A stretch of DNA of 32,765 nt from Acidobacteriota bacterium (GTDB taxonomy: Bacteria; Acidobacteriota; Terriglobia; Bryobacterales; Bryobacteraceae), in NCBI GenBank assembly GCA_018268835.1, contig JAFDVU010000071.1, positions 1 to 32,765 on the forward strand, read 5' to 3'. The stretch's first letter is position 1, and each line of letters begins with the position of its first letter. This document shows positions 24,155-31,629 of this stretch, piece after piece. Made by a program: the position numbers and the translations under genes. Below the pieces are notes generated by a model that did not search any database, was not told the origin of the DNA, and was given only the letters and a program-made list of their open reading frames with translations.

Positions 24155-25324
24155 ATGTTTATCAAAAAACAGCGCCTGCTAACCCCCGGTCCGACCCCCC
24201 TTTATCCGCCCGCGTTGCACGCGATGATGGCGTCGGACATTCACCACCGCACCGAGGACTTCAGGAAGGCGTACCGTTCGTGTCTCGCCGACCTGAAGGA
24301 GGTCATGGGCACCTCTCACGACGTGCTCATGTTCGCCGCGTCCGGAACGGGCGCGATGGATGCCTCGGTCTCCAACCTCTTCTCCAGGGGCGACAAGGTC
24401 ATCGTCTGCGTGGCCGGTAAGTTCGGCGAGCGCTGGGCGGAGATCGCCAAGGCCTACGGGTTGGACGCTAACGTGATCACCGTCCCCTACGGACAGGTGG
24501 TGTCCCCCGCGCAGGTCGAAGCCGCGCTCCAGGCCGAGCCGGCCACCAAGGGCGTCTTCGTGCAGGCTTCGGAGACCTCGACCGGCGCCGCGCACAACGT
24601 GGAAGCCATGGGCAAGGCCATCGCCAAAACCGGCGCCATCTTCATCGTCGATGCCATCACCGGACTCGGCACCATGCCGCTCGATATCGACAACTGGGGT
24701 CTGGACGTGGTCATCGGCGGCTCGCAGAAGGCCTTCATGATTCCCCCGGGCCTGGCCTTCATGTCCGTCAGCCCCAAGGCGTGGAAACTCGCCGAGACCT
24801 CCACGCTCCCGCACTTCTACTTCAACCTGAAGAAGGAGAAGAAGAGCGGCGACGCCGGCGAATCCAGTTGGACCCCGGCCACCTCCCTGATCCTGGCCCT
24901 GGCCGAAGCGCTGAAATACGTGAAACAGATCGGCATGGCGGACCTGGTCGGCAACGCGCAGTTGCTCGCCCTGGCCATGCGCACCGCGGCGCAGAAGCTC
25001 GGCCTGGAACTGTTCGCCGCGGGCAGCCCCGGCTCCTCGGTCACCGCCATCAAGGCGCCCGCCGGCCTGGATTCCGGCATCATCGTCAAGGAATTCCGCA
25101 GCCGCTTCGGCTCCATCATCGCCAACGGGCAGGGCTCCATGAAGGGCCAGATCTTCCGCGTGGCGCACCTCGGCTATTTCGATTTCGCCGACCTGTTCGC
25201 CCTTATCGCGGGCCTGGAGATCATCCTCAACGCCAACGGCCACACGGTTCCCTACGGCAGCGGAGTTGCCGCGGCACAGGAAATTTACGCCAACGCCGCG
25301 ATCCCGGCGGCGGCGGTCAAGTAA
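24155..25324 (+). CDS. Class V aminotransferase, probable phosphoserine aminotransferase role
   Basis: This is a PLP enzyme of 389 residues. The N-terminus LTPGPTPLYPPAL and IHHRTEDFR are typical of the alanine-glyoxylate / serine-pyruvate aminotransferase subgroup. ASGTGAMDASVSNL binds the cofactor phosphate, ETSTGAAHNVE and DAITGLGTMPLDIDNWGLDV follow, and the Schiff-base lysine is Lys192 in GGSQKAFM. The stop codon is one base from the start of serA, so the two are co-translated. This makes it the likely 3-phosphohydroxypyruvate aminotransferase (the SerC step) although it is not of the classical SerC type. That role is inferred from gene order and could instead be glycine/serine-glyoxylate transamination. 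Confidence 0.88.
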   Translation: MFIKKQRLLTPGPTPLYPPALHAMMASDIHHRTEDFRKAYRSCLADLKEVMGTSHDVLMFAASGTGAMDASVSNLFSRGDKVIVCVAGKFGERWAEIAKAYGLDANVITVPYGQVVSPAQVEAALQAEPATKGVFVQASETSTGAAHNVEAMGKAIAKTGAIFIVDAITGLGTMPLDIDNWGLDVVIGGSQKAFMIPPGLAFMSVSPKAWKLAETSTLPHFYFNLKKEKKSGDAGESSWTPATSLILALAEALKYVKQIGMADLVGNAQLLALAMRTAAQKLGLELFAAGSPGSSVTAIKAPAGLDSGIIVKEFRSRFGSIIANGQGSMKGQIFRVAHLGYFDFADLFALIAGLEIILNANGHTVPYGSGVAAAQEIYANAAIPAAAVK

Positions 25325-25325
25325 A

Positions 25326-26909
25326 ATGAACATCCTCGTCGCCGAGCCTCTGGCCGCGGCCGGAATCGAGCTTTTCCGGTCGCAGCCGGGTTGGAACGTG
25401 ATTGTCTCCAGCCCCAAGGAATACGCGCAGCACCTGGCGGAGGCGGACGCGCTGCTCGTGCGCAGCGCCGTCCAGGTGACCGGGGAGGTTCTCGAAAAAG
25501 CACCCAAACTGCGCGTAATCGGACGCGCCGGCGTGGGCGTGGACAACGTCGATCTCGACGCCGCCACGCGCGCCGGCGTGCTGGTCATGAACACGCCCGG
25601 CGGCAATGCCATCTCGGTGGCGGAGCATACCCTGGCGCTCATGCTCGCCATGGCGCGCCACATTCCCCAGGCCACCAACTCCATGCGCGCCGCCAGGTGG
25701 GAAAAGAAGAAGCTCATGGGCAGCGAGTTGCGCGGCAAGACGCTGGGCGTCATCGGCCTCGGCAGCATCGGCCGCGAAGTGGTCAAGCGCGCCCGTCCGT
25801 TTGAGATGAAGATCGTGGCATACGATCCTTATGTGACCACCGGCATCGCGCAGGATCTCGGCGCCGAACTGGTGGATCTCCCCGCCTTGTACGCCGCCAG
25901 CGACTACATCACCCTGCATGTCGCCGCCACTCCGGAGACCACCGGCATGTTGAGCGCCGACGCCTTCGCGCGGATGAAGCCGGGGGTGCGGATCGTCAAC
26001 TGCGCCCGAGGCGAATTGATCGATGAAAACGCGCTGGCCGAAGCCCTCAAGAGCGGCAAAGTCGGCGGCGCCGCGCTCGACGTGTACAGCGTCGAACCGC
26101 CTCCGGCCGATTATCCGCCCTTTCAGTTCGACTCGGTCTTCGCCACCCCGCACATCGGCGGTTCTACCGAGGAGGCGCAGGAGATCGTCGGGGTGCGCAT
26201 CGCCGAGCAGGTGGTTGAGTACCTCAACAGCGGCGTCGCCATCAACGCGGTCAACATGCCGGCCATCTCTCCGGAGCAGTACCGCGTGCTCGGGCCCTAC
26301 GTGACCCTGGCCGATCATCTCGGCAACTTCGCTGCGCACCTGGCCGGCGCCAACCCGCGCACCGTCAGCATCACCTACTGCGGCAAGATCGCCGAGAGCA
26401 ATACCAACCTGCTGCGCAGCGCCGCCGTGGCCGGCATCCTGGCGCGCTCCACCAACCGCCGGGCCAACGTGGTGAACGCGCTCGGCATCGCCCGCGACCG
26501 CGGCTGGAACATCGAAGAGCGGCACGACAAGCGCTCCGTCCACACCGATTCCATCCGGATCGACATCGAAGCCGATGCCGGCACCACCAGCGTGGAAGGC
26601 GCCGTCGTGCTCGACAAGCCCCGGCTGCTGCACGTGGACGGCATCTACTGCGAAGCCGCGCTCAGCGGCTTCCTGATCTACATGCGCAACCTCGACGTGC
26701 CCGGCGTGATCGGCCACGTCGGCTCCGTGCTCGGCAGAAACCGCATCAACATCGCCAACTTCTCGCTCGGCCGCAGGGAGGAAACCGCGCCCGGCGAGGT
26801 GGCCGACGCCGTAGCCGTCGTGTCCACCGACGGTCTCGTACCCGAAGAAGTCCTCGCGCAATTGCGCGACAACCCGGCCGTCAAACTCGCCCGCGCCGTC
26901 GAGTTCTAA
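25326..26909 (+). CDS. serA: D-3-phosphoglycerate dehydrogenase
   Basis: This enzyme catalyses the first step of serine synthesis: 3-phosphoglycerate plus NAD+ to 3-phosphohydroxypyruvate. It is 527 residues, the full-length bacterial form. The catalytic half shows GRAGVGVDNVDLDAATRAGV, MNTPGGNAISVAEHTLALML, the NAD fold GVIGLGSIGREVVKRA, the substrate Arg in NCARGELIDENAL and the catalytic His in TPHIGGSTEEAQ. An intervening allosteric substrate-binding domain (~320-450) is followed by a C-terminal ACT domain (VPGVIGHVGSVLGRNRINIA) that usually senses serine. ATG 25326 begins one base after the aminotransferase stop; longer forms reading into that gene are rejected. The TAA overlaps the stop of the convergent PIN toxin (CTAA, 26906-26909). 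Confidence 0.95.
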   Translation: MNILVAEPLAAAGIELFRSQPGWNVIVSSPKEYAQHLAEADALLVRSAVQVTGEVLEKAPKLRVIGRAGVGVDNVDLDAATRAGVLVMNTPGGNAISVAEHTLALMLAMARHIPQATNSMRAARWEKKKLMGSELRGKTLGVIGLGSIGREVVKRARPFEMKIVAYDPYVTTGIAQDLGAELVDLPALYAASDYITLHVAATPETTGMLSADAFARMKPGVRIVNCARGELIDENALAEALKSGKVGGAALDVYSVEPPPADYPPFQFDSVFATPHIGGSTEEAQEIVGVRIAEQVVEYLNSGVAINAVNMPAISPEQYRVLGPYVTLADHLGNFAAHLAGANPRTVSITYCGKIAESNTNLLRSAAVAGILARSTNRRANVVNALGIARDRGWNIEERHDKRSVHTDSIRIDIEADAGTTSVEGAVVLDKPRLLHVDGIYCEAALSGFLIYMRNLDVPGVIGHVGSVLGRNRINIANFSLGRREETAPGEVADAVAVVSTDGLVPEEVLAQLRDNPAVKLARAVEF

Positions 26910-27304
26910 TCCCGGGCCGCGAACAGCGCCACACGTGCGCGGTGGCCGCGGCGCAACTTCTCGTCGCAAGTGTACAGTGTGGCGCCCGTGGCCTCGGCCA
27001 GCGCGATGTAAGCGGCGTCGTAGGCCGTGAAGTTGTGGCGCAATTCCCAGATCCTTTCCAGCAGGGGAGTGTGCGCGCACCGCTCGGCCGGTAGTGCCGC
27101 CAGGTCCGCCAGTAGCCGGCCGGCTCGGTGCGGGTCGATGCGCTGACTCCGCGACAGGCCGCGAATCGCGCTTGCCACCTCGACATCCAGCAGATGGGGA
27201 ACGATCAGCGGTTCCTCGCGCCCGCTCAGGTCACCGCGCAGCGCATCGGCCAGAGGGCCGCCCGTCAGGAGTTCCACGACCACCGAGGCATCCAGTACGA
27301 TCAT
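26906..27304 (-). CDS. vapC: PIN domain toxin (VapC-like)
   Basis: This is a predicted Mg-dependent ribonuclease of 132 residues. The four acidic PIN residues are in place: Asp5 (MIVLDASVVVELL), Glu42 (LDVEVASAI), Asp96 (FTAYDAAYIALAEATGATLY) and Asp114 (TCDEKL). VapC toxins cut tRNA or rRNA and are held inactive by the antitoxin. The start codon overlaps the antitoxin stop by one base (TGATG, 27302-27306), so expression is coupled. The whole catalytic set is intact, so the toxin is probably functional. Its end overlaps the serA stop codon. Confidence 0.93.
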   Translation of the reverse strand: MIVLDASVVVELLTGGPLADALRGDLSGREEPLIVPHLLDVEVASAIRGLSRSQRIDPHRAGRLLADLAALPAERCAHTPLLERIWELRHNFTAYDAAYIALAEATGATLYTCDEKLRRGHRARVALFAARD

Positions 27305-27531
27305 CAGGCGTCGCGCAGTTCACGAACGATTTGCGCCGCGCTCCTCCTGGACGGGATAGGCCTCGCTTCGCGGGTGCGCTCCAGCCACTCCTTCAGGCTC
27401 GGACGCTCCGCGGCATGTGCCAGTTCCCGTTTAATGAAGTCGGAGAGACTCATGCCTTCGCGGGCGGCCCGAGCCTTGAGTATGCTGTGGACCTTATCCG
27501 GGACGTCCCGTATTTGGACCATCTTTGACAT
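27304..27531 (-). CDS. vapB: Ribbon-helix-helix antitoxin (VapB/FitA-like)
   Basis: The product is 75 residues. The N-terminal ribbon-helix-helix reads MVQIRDVPDKVHSILKARAA, then GMSLSDFIKREL, the usual FitA/VapB pattern that binds DNA as a dimer. The C-terminal tail (LKEWLERTREARPIPSRRSA) would wrap the toxin. I start at ATG 27531 (MSKMVQIRDV); 27522 is also possible. An extension to 27561 would run through a perfect palindrome at 27548-27562 that is better read as the operator. Regulation is probably by conditional autorepression together with VapC. Confidence 0.88.
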   Translation of the reverse strand: MSKMVQIRDVPDKVHSILKARAAREGMSLSDFIKRELAHAAERPSLKEWLERTREARPIPSRRSAAQIVRELRDA

Positions 27532-27547
27532 GTCTTCAGCATACAAG

Positions 27548-27562
27548 CATGTGCGGCACATG
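27548..27562. promoter_or_regulatory. Palindromic operator candidate of the vapBC pair
   Basis: CATGTGCGGCACATG is a perfect 7+1+7 palindrome centred 24 bases upstream of the antitoxin start. A TATGCT box (-10-like on the minus strand) lies between it and the start. This is the expected place for binding of a ribbon-helix-helix antitoxin. Confidence 0.5.
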
Positions 27563-27588
27563 TCTAGCCGCGATCGGGAGATCCCACC

Positions 27589-30024
27589 TCACTCGCTCCT
27601 GAGCGTCTCCGCCGGATCCATTTTCAGAATCCGCAGCGCCGGCAGCAGGCTCGCTCCCGCCGCCACGATCAGCAGCACCGCAGCCGTCGCCGCCAGTGTC
27701 GCCGGATCGTTCTCCCTCACGCCGAACACCAGCGACTTCATCAGCCGCGCCGCAGCCAGGGCCATTCCCAGTCCCGCCGCCACGCCCGCGCCCGCCAGTA
27801 CCAGTCCCGGACGCATCACTCCGGCGATGGTCTGCCCCGCGGTCGCGCCCAGCGCCATCCGGATGCCCAATTCGTGCCGCCGCTGCGCCACCGATTGCGA
27901 GATCAGCCCGTACAGCCCCACCGCTGCCAACAGCACAGCCAGCGCCGCCAGCATCGTGAACAGAGCCGCCAGGTACTGCTCGCCTTTCGTGTTCAGTCCC
28001 GCCAGTTCGTCCACCGTGCGGAAACGCGCGATGGGCAGCAGCGGATCCACCTCCGCCATCGCCGCCCGCACCTCCGCGGGAAGTCCCGGCAACGGGCCGC
28101 TCGTGCGGATCGCCCACTTGGGCGAAAACCAGGTGTGCACCAGTTGCATGAACCCGCTGTTCAACTGCGCCACCGGGATGTAGATGGTCGGCTCCACTGC
28201 CACCGGACTGCCCGCGGAGATCCCGCTGTGCTGCTGCACGTCGCCCGCCACGCCGACGATTTCGCGCGGCTTGCTGCCCAGGGATACGTGATGCCCGAGC
28301 GCGTTTTTGCCGCGCAGATACTTCTCCACGAACGAGCGGCTCACCACCACGACGCCGGGCGCGTCCGCGCGGTCGCTCTCGCGCAGCCCGCGGCCGGCGG
28401 CCAGCGGAATCCGCATCGTATCCAGGTAGTCTGGGGTCACGTAGACCATCTCCACCGTGTGCATCTCGCGGTCGTCGCCGTCCACTACCCGCATGCCGTT
28501 GTTCAGCGGGCGCTCGTAAGGCAGGGTCAGAGCCACCGCGGCGGACTCCACTCCCGGGATGCGCCGGATCCGCGCCAGACTCTCGCGGTAGAGCCGCTCG
28601 CAGGCGTCGAGTTCGTTGTACCTCGCATCCTGTAGTGATGCCTCCGCCGCGATCACGTTGCGCGTGTCGAACCCAGGGTTGAGTCCGTTGAGGTAGGCCA
28701 GCGTGCGCAGCATCAGCCCGGCGCCAACCAGCAACACCAGGCTCAGCGCGACCTCCGCCGCCACCAGCATCTGCCGCGCGCCGCGACGCCGCGGACCGGC
28801 CACGCCGCGGCCCGCCTCCGCAAGCACGCCGCGTATGTCCAGCCGCGTCATGGCCAGCGCCGGCGCCAGTCCGAATACCAGGCTGGTCGCCACCGCCGCC
28901 CCCATCATCGCCGCCATCACCCGGAAGTCGAGTTCGATCGGCCGCCACAACTGATACTTGTCCGCGCCGAGTTGCTTCAACCAGTCCAGCGTATACCCGC
29001 CGATCCCGACCCCGATCACGCCGCCGCCCGCGGCCAGCAGCACGCTCTCGATGAGCAGTTGTCGCACCACCGCCAGGCGATTGCCGCCCAGCGCCATGCG
29101 GGTAGCGATCTCGCGTTCGCGCGCGCTCGCCCGCGCCAGCAGCAGCCCGGCGACGTTCACGCAGCCGATCAGCAGCACCATCAGCACCGCACCCCACGTC
29201 ACCAGCAACTCGCGGCGCGTTTCGTCCAGCATCCCCGTGTTCATGGGGACCACGCGCTCCTCGAAATGGGCCGGCCCCTCGCGCGGGAAGGACGCATCCG
29301 CCGCCAGCGCCCGGCTTAGCGCGCGCAACTGCTCGTTGGCCGCCGGCCAACTCACCCCCGCCTTCAGCCGCGCCATCACTCCGTAATTCGATCCGCTGCC
29401 TTCCCCCCGCCGCGAGGGCCGCAAGGGTGTCCACACGTCCACCGGTGCGTAGGTGGGATATGCGCGCGGCGCGATGCCGACCACAGTGTAGGGCTCGCCC
29501 TTGAGGTCGATCGCCTTGCCGAGAATGCCACTGTCCCCGTGGAATTGCCGCTGCCAGAAGCTCCAGTTGAGCACCGCCACGCGCGCCCCGCCGGGCACGT
29601 CCTCTTCGCGCGCGAACTCGCGCCCGGCCAGCAGCGGAATCCCCATCACCCGGAAGTAGCCCGCCGAGACGCGCTGCTGTTGGATGTACTCGCTGTGTCC
29701 CCCGGAAGCGAAATTCGCGCCGCCGGCCAACGACCATGCCGCGCAGTCCAGTGCCGCGGCCCGGTCGCGTACCGCTTCGTAGAGCGCTCCCGTCTGCGAC
29801 GTGTCCACGTCCTCGCCGCCGCGCCCGCGCCACACGGTTTCCACCAGCGCCAGCCGGTCGGCTTGGGGGAACGGAGCCGCCCGGAACAGTACCGCGTCCA
29901 GCACGCTGAAGATTGCGGTGTTCACCCCGATGCACAAGGCCAGCGTCACCAGTGCCAGGATCGTGAACCCCGGATTCTTGCGTAACTGACGAAACGCATA
30001 GCGGACGTCACTCCACAACCACAT
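27589..30024 (-). CDS. Acidobacterial duplicated MacB/FtsX-type permease
   Basis: This is a membrane protein of 811 residues with the architecture of the ADOP group (TIGR03434-like): two FtsX-type permease units fused in one chain. It starts WSDVRYAFRQLRKNPGFTIL, then ALVTLALCIGVNTAIFSVLD and AVLFRAAPFP, the standard opening. A MacB periplasmic core follows (GYFRVMGIPLLAGREFA, then LNWSFWQRQFHGD and VVGIAPRAYP). Membrane segments include LMVLLIGCVNVAGLLLARAS, a central group and a C-terminal group (LAALAVLLAAVGLYGLISQS and LGIRMALGA). MacB-like permeases move peptides or lipids out with an ABC ATPase; no ATPase gene is next to it, as is common for this orphan class. Confidence 0.92.
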   Translation of the reverse strand: MWLWSDVRYAFRQLRKNPGFTILALVTLALCIGVNTAIFSVLDAVLFRAAPFPQADRLALVETVWRGRGGEDVDTSQTGALYEAVRDRAAALDCAAWSLAGGANFASGGHSEYIQQQRVSAGYFRVMGIPLLAGREFAREEDVPGGARVAVLNWSFWQRQFHGDSGILGKAIDLKGEPYTVVGIAPRAYPTYAPVDVWTPLRPSRRGEGSGSNYGVMARLKAGVSWPAANEQLRALSRALAADASFPREGPAHFEERVVPMNTGMLDETRRELLVTWGAVLMVLLIGCVNVAGLLLARASAREREIATRMALGGNRLAVVRQLLIESVLLAAGGGVIGVGIGGYTLDWLKQLGADKYQLWRPIELDFRVMAAMMGAAVATSLVFGLAPALAMTRLDIRGVLAEAGRGVAGPRRRGARQMLVAAEVALSLVLLVGAGLMLRTLAYLNGLNPGFDTRNVIAAEASLQDARYNELDACERLYRESLARIRRIPGVESAAVALTLPYERPLNNGMRVVDGDDREMHTVEMVYVTPDYLDTMRIPLAAGRGLRESDRADAPGVVVVSRSFVEKYLRGKNALGHHVSLGSKPREIVGVAGDVQQHSGISAGSPVAVEPTIYIPVAQLNSGFMQLVHTWFSPKWAIRTSGPLPGLPAEVRAAMAEVDPLLPIARFRTVDELAGLNTKGEQYLAALFTMLAALAVLLAAVGLYGLISQSVAQRRHELGIRMALGATAGQTIAGVMRPGLVLAGAGVAAGLGMALAAARLMKSLVFGVRENDPATLAATAAVLLIVAAGASLLPALRILKMDPAETLRSE

Positions 30025-30159
30025 GCCGCATCTACCCGCACTTTCCGTGCCGCCGCCAAATCGCGGTTCTTGTGGTTTCCGCGCCCCGCGGCTGTCCGGT
30101 TTCGGGATTTTCGAGACGAAATAGTGCGCGTGGCATTCTGTACGATCGAATCGCCGGAT

Positions 30160-31539
30160 TTACCTCGCCGGGCGGATATTCTGGTTCACCTGGAAGAAGT
30201 TCTCCGGATCGTACTGCGCTTTCACCTTGGCCAGGCGCTCGTAATTGCCGCGATAAGAGGCGCGCACCCGATCCTCGCCCTCGTCCATCATGAAGTTCAC
30301 GTACCCGCCGCCGGATCCATAGGGGTGCAGCGCGTCGTAATAATCCCTCGCCCAGGCGGTGATCTTCTCGCGATTCGCCGGGTCCGGATCCACCCCCACG
30401 ATCACGCCGCTCCACACCGTGTCGCGGTAGCTCCATGCCGTGTCCCCCGACCCCACGCGCGCAGCCGCGCCGTTCACCGGGTACAGGTGCATGGTCGAAA
30501 GCATAGTCGGCATCCTGGCGCCGTGCTCCACGTGCCGTGCGATGGCTCCGTCGCTCAACTCCTTGAAGAAGTCCGCCTTCCAGTACCATTGGAGTCCCGG
30601 AGTGAACAGCGGGTCGAACATGCTTTGCACCGCTGGGAACGGCGCCGGGCCGAAGTGCTCCCACGCCGGCTTGCGGAAGTGCCGCAGCGGATCCAGCAGC
30701 GGGTTGGCCTCTTCCATAGTGCCCGTGTGGCACCAGACGATCCCGCACATCTTCTTCATGTACAGCGGCTCCGGAAATGGCGGACCTGGCGGCACCGTGA
30801 GGAACGCGAAGAATCCCGTGATTTCCTCCGGTGCCCCGGCAATGAATTCGCGGTACCACTTCATGATGTCCCCCGCCTGGTCCAACTCCCACAGCATCGG
30901 ACCCGCACACACAGTGTGTACTGGGTGCGCCCGGAACAGGAACGACGTCACCACGCCGAAATTGCCACCACCGCCGCGCAGCGCCCAGAACAGATCCGGG
31001 TGATCTTTCTCGCTTGCGGTCACGAAACTCCCATCGGCCAGCACCACATCCGCGGCCAGCAGGTTGTCGATAGTCAGGCCGTACCTGCGCGTCAGGTGTC
31101 CCAATCCCCCACCCAGCGTCAACCCGCCGACGCCCGTGGTCGACACGATTCCCGCCGGCACCGCCAGCCCGAAGGCGTGCGAAGCGTGGTCCACATCGCC
31201 CCACGTACATCCGCCGCCCGCACGCACGGTGCGCGCCGCCGGGTCCACGTGAACGTATCTGATGCCGCACAGGTCGATCACGAGCCCGTCGTCACAAACG
31301 CCGAGTCCGGCCGCGTTGTGCCCGCCGCCGCGAACCGACACACGTAGTTCCTGCGCGCGCGCGAACCGGACCGCGGCAATCACGTCGGCCGCATCGGTGC
31401 ACTGTGTGATCAGCGCCGGCCGGCGCTGGATCATCGCGTTGTACACCTGCCGCGCGGCTTCGTAGCGCGTGTCCTGGGGGTCAATGATCTGGCCGCGGAA
31501 TTGCCTCCGCAGCGCGGCGACAGCATCTGGTTGCAGCAT
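30160..31539 (-). CDS. FAD-linked oxidase with berberine-bridge-type C-terminus
   Basis: The product is 459 residues of the PCMH/VAO flavoprotein superfamily. The FAD domain shows VSVRGGGHNAAGLG with His74, the probable covalent 8-alpha-histidyl site, then GGGCTWGDVDHASHAFGLAV and TTGVGGLTLGGGLGHLTRRY. The substrate domain ends in the BBE motif YDPENFFQVNQNI. In bicovalent members a cysteine sits just before the TxGVGG segment; here that place reads AGIVS, so a single covalent bond is more likely. The enzymes oxidise sugars, alcohols or phenolics with O2. The substrate is unknown, and no signal peptide is seen. Confidence 0.88.
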   Translation of the reverse strand: MLQPDAVAALRRQFRGQIIDPQDTRYEAARQVYNAMIQRRPALITQCTDAADVIAAVRFARAQELRVSVRGGGHNAAGLGVCDDGLVIDLCGIRYVHVDPAARTVRAGGGCTWGDVDHASHAFGLAVPAGIVSTTGVGGLTLGGGLGHLTRRYGLTIDNLLAADVVLADGSFVTASEKDHPDLFWALRGGGGNFGVVTSFLFRAHPVHTVCAGPMLWELDQAGDIMKWYREFIAGAPEEITGFFAFLTVPPGPPFPEPLYMKKMCGIVWCHTGTMEEANPLLDPLRHFRKPAWEHFGPAPFPAVQSMFDPLFTPGLQWYWKADFFKELSDGAIARHVEHGARMPTMLSTMHLYPVNGAAARVGSGDTAWSYRDTVWSGVIVGVDPDPANREKITAWARDYYDALHPYGSGGGYVNFMMDEGEDRVRASYRGNYERLAKVKAQYDPENFFQVNQNIRPAR

Positions 31540-31553
31540 TTTGCCCTCATGGT

Positions 31554-31571
31554 CCGTACCTTGCGGTACGG
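31554..31571. promoter_or_regulatory. Palindromic operator candidate before the FAD oxidase gene
   Basis: CCGTACC and GGTACGG are perfect inverted arms around TTGC, about 15 bases upstream of the oxidase start. A TAAAAT box, readable as the minus-strand -10, lies further upstream near 31583-31588. The site would fit a dimeric repressor. Confidence 0.4.
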
Positions 31572-31591
31572 CTACTAGGCGAATTTTACAC

Positions 31592-31613
31592 CCTGAATGG
31601 CATACAATTCAGG
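31592..31613. promoter_or_regulatory. Inverted repeat before the cytochrome gene
   Basis: CCTGAAT (31592-31598) and ATTCAGG (31607-31613) are perfect 7-base arms with an 8-base spacer. They end just before the ribosome site AAGAGGG (31616-31622). The repeat may be an operator or form a small hairpin controlling translation. Confidence 0.35.
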
Positions 31614-31629
31614 ACAAGAGGGTCACCGG

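Noticed and set aside
25317..27080. Minus-strand frame opposite serA
   Set aside because: Shadow of serA, which has all catalytic motifs on the plus strand.
27536..29935. Second long minus-strand frame within the permease gene
   Set aside because: Gly/Arg-rich frame-shifted reading of the same strand. The permease frame has the conserved ADOP start and membrane segments.
30070..31347. Plus-strand frame opposite the FAD oxidase
   Set aside because: Shadow frame with no domain; the oxidase motifs are on the minus strand.
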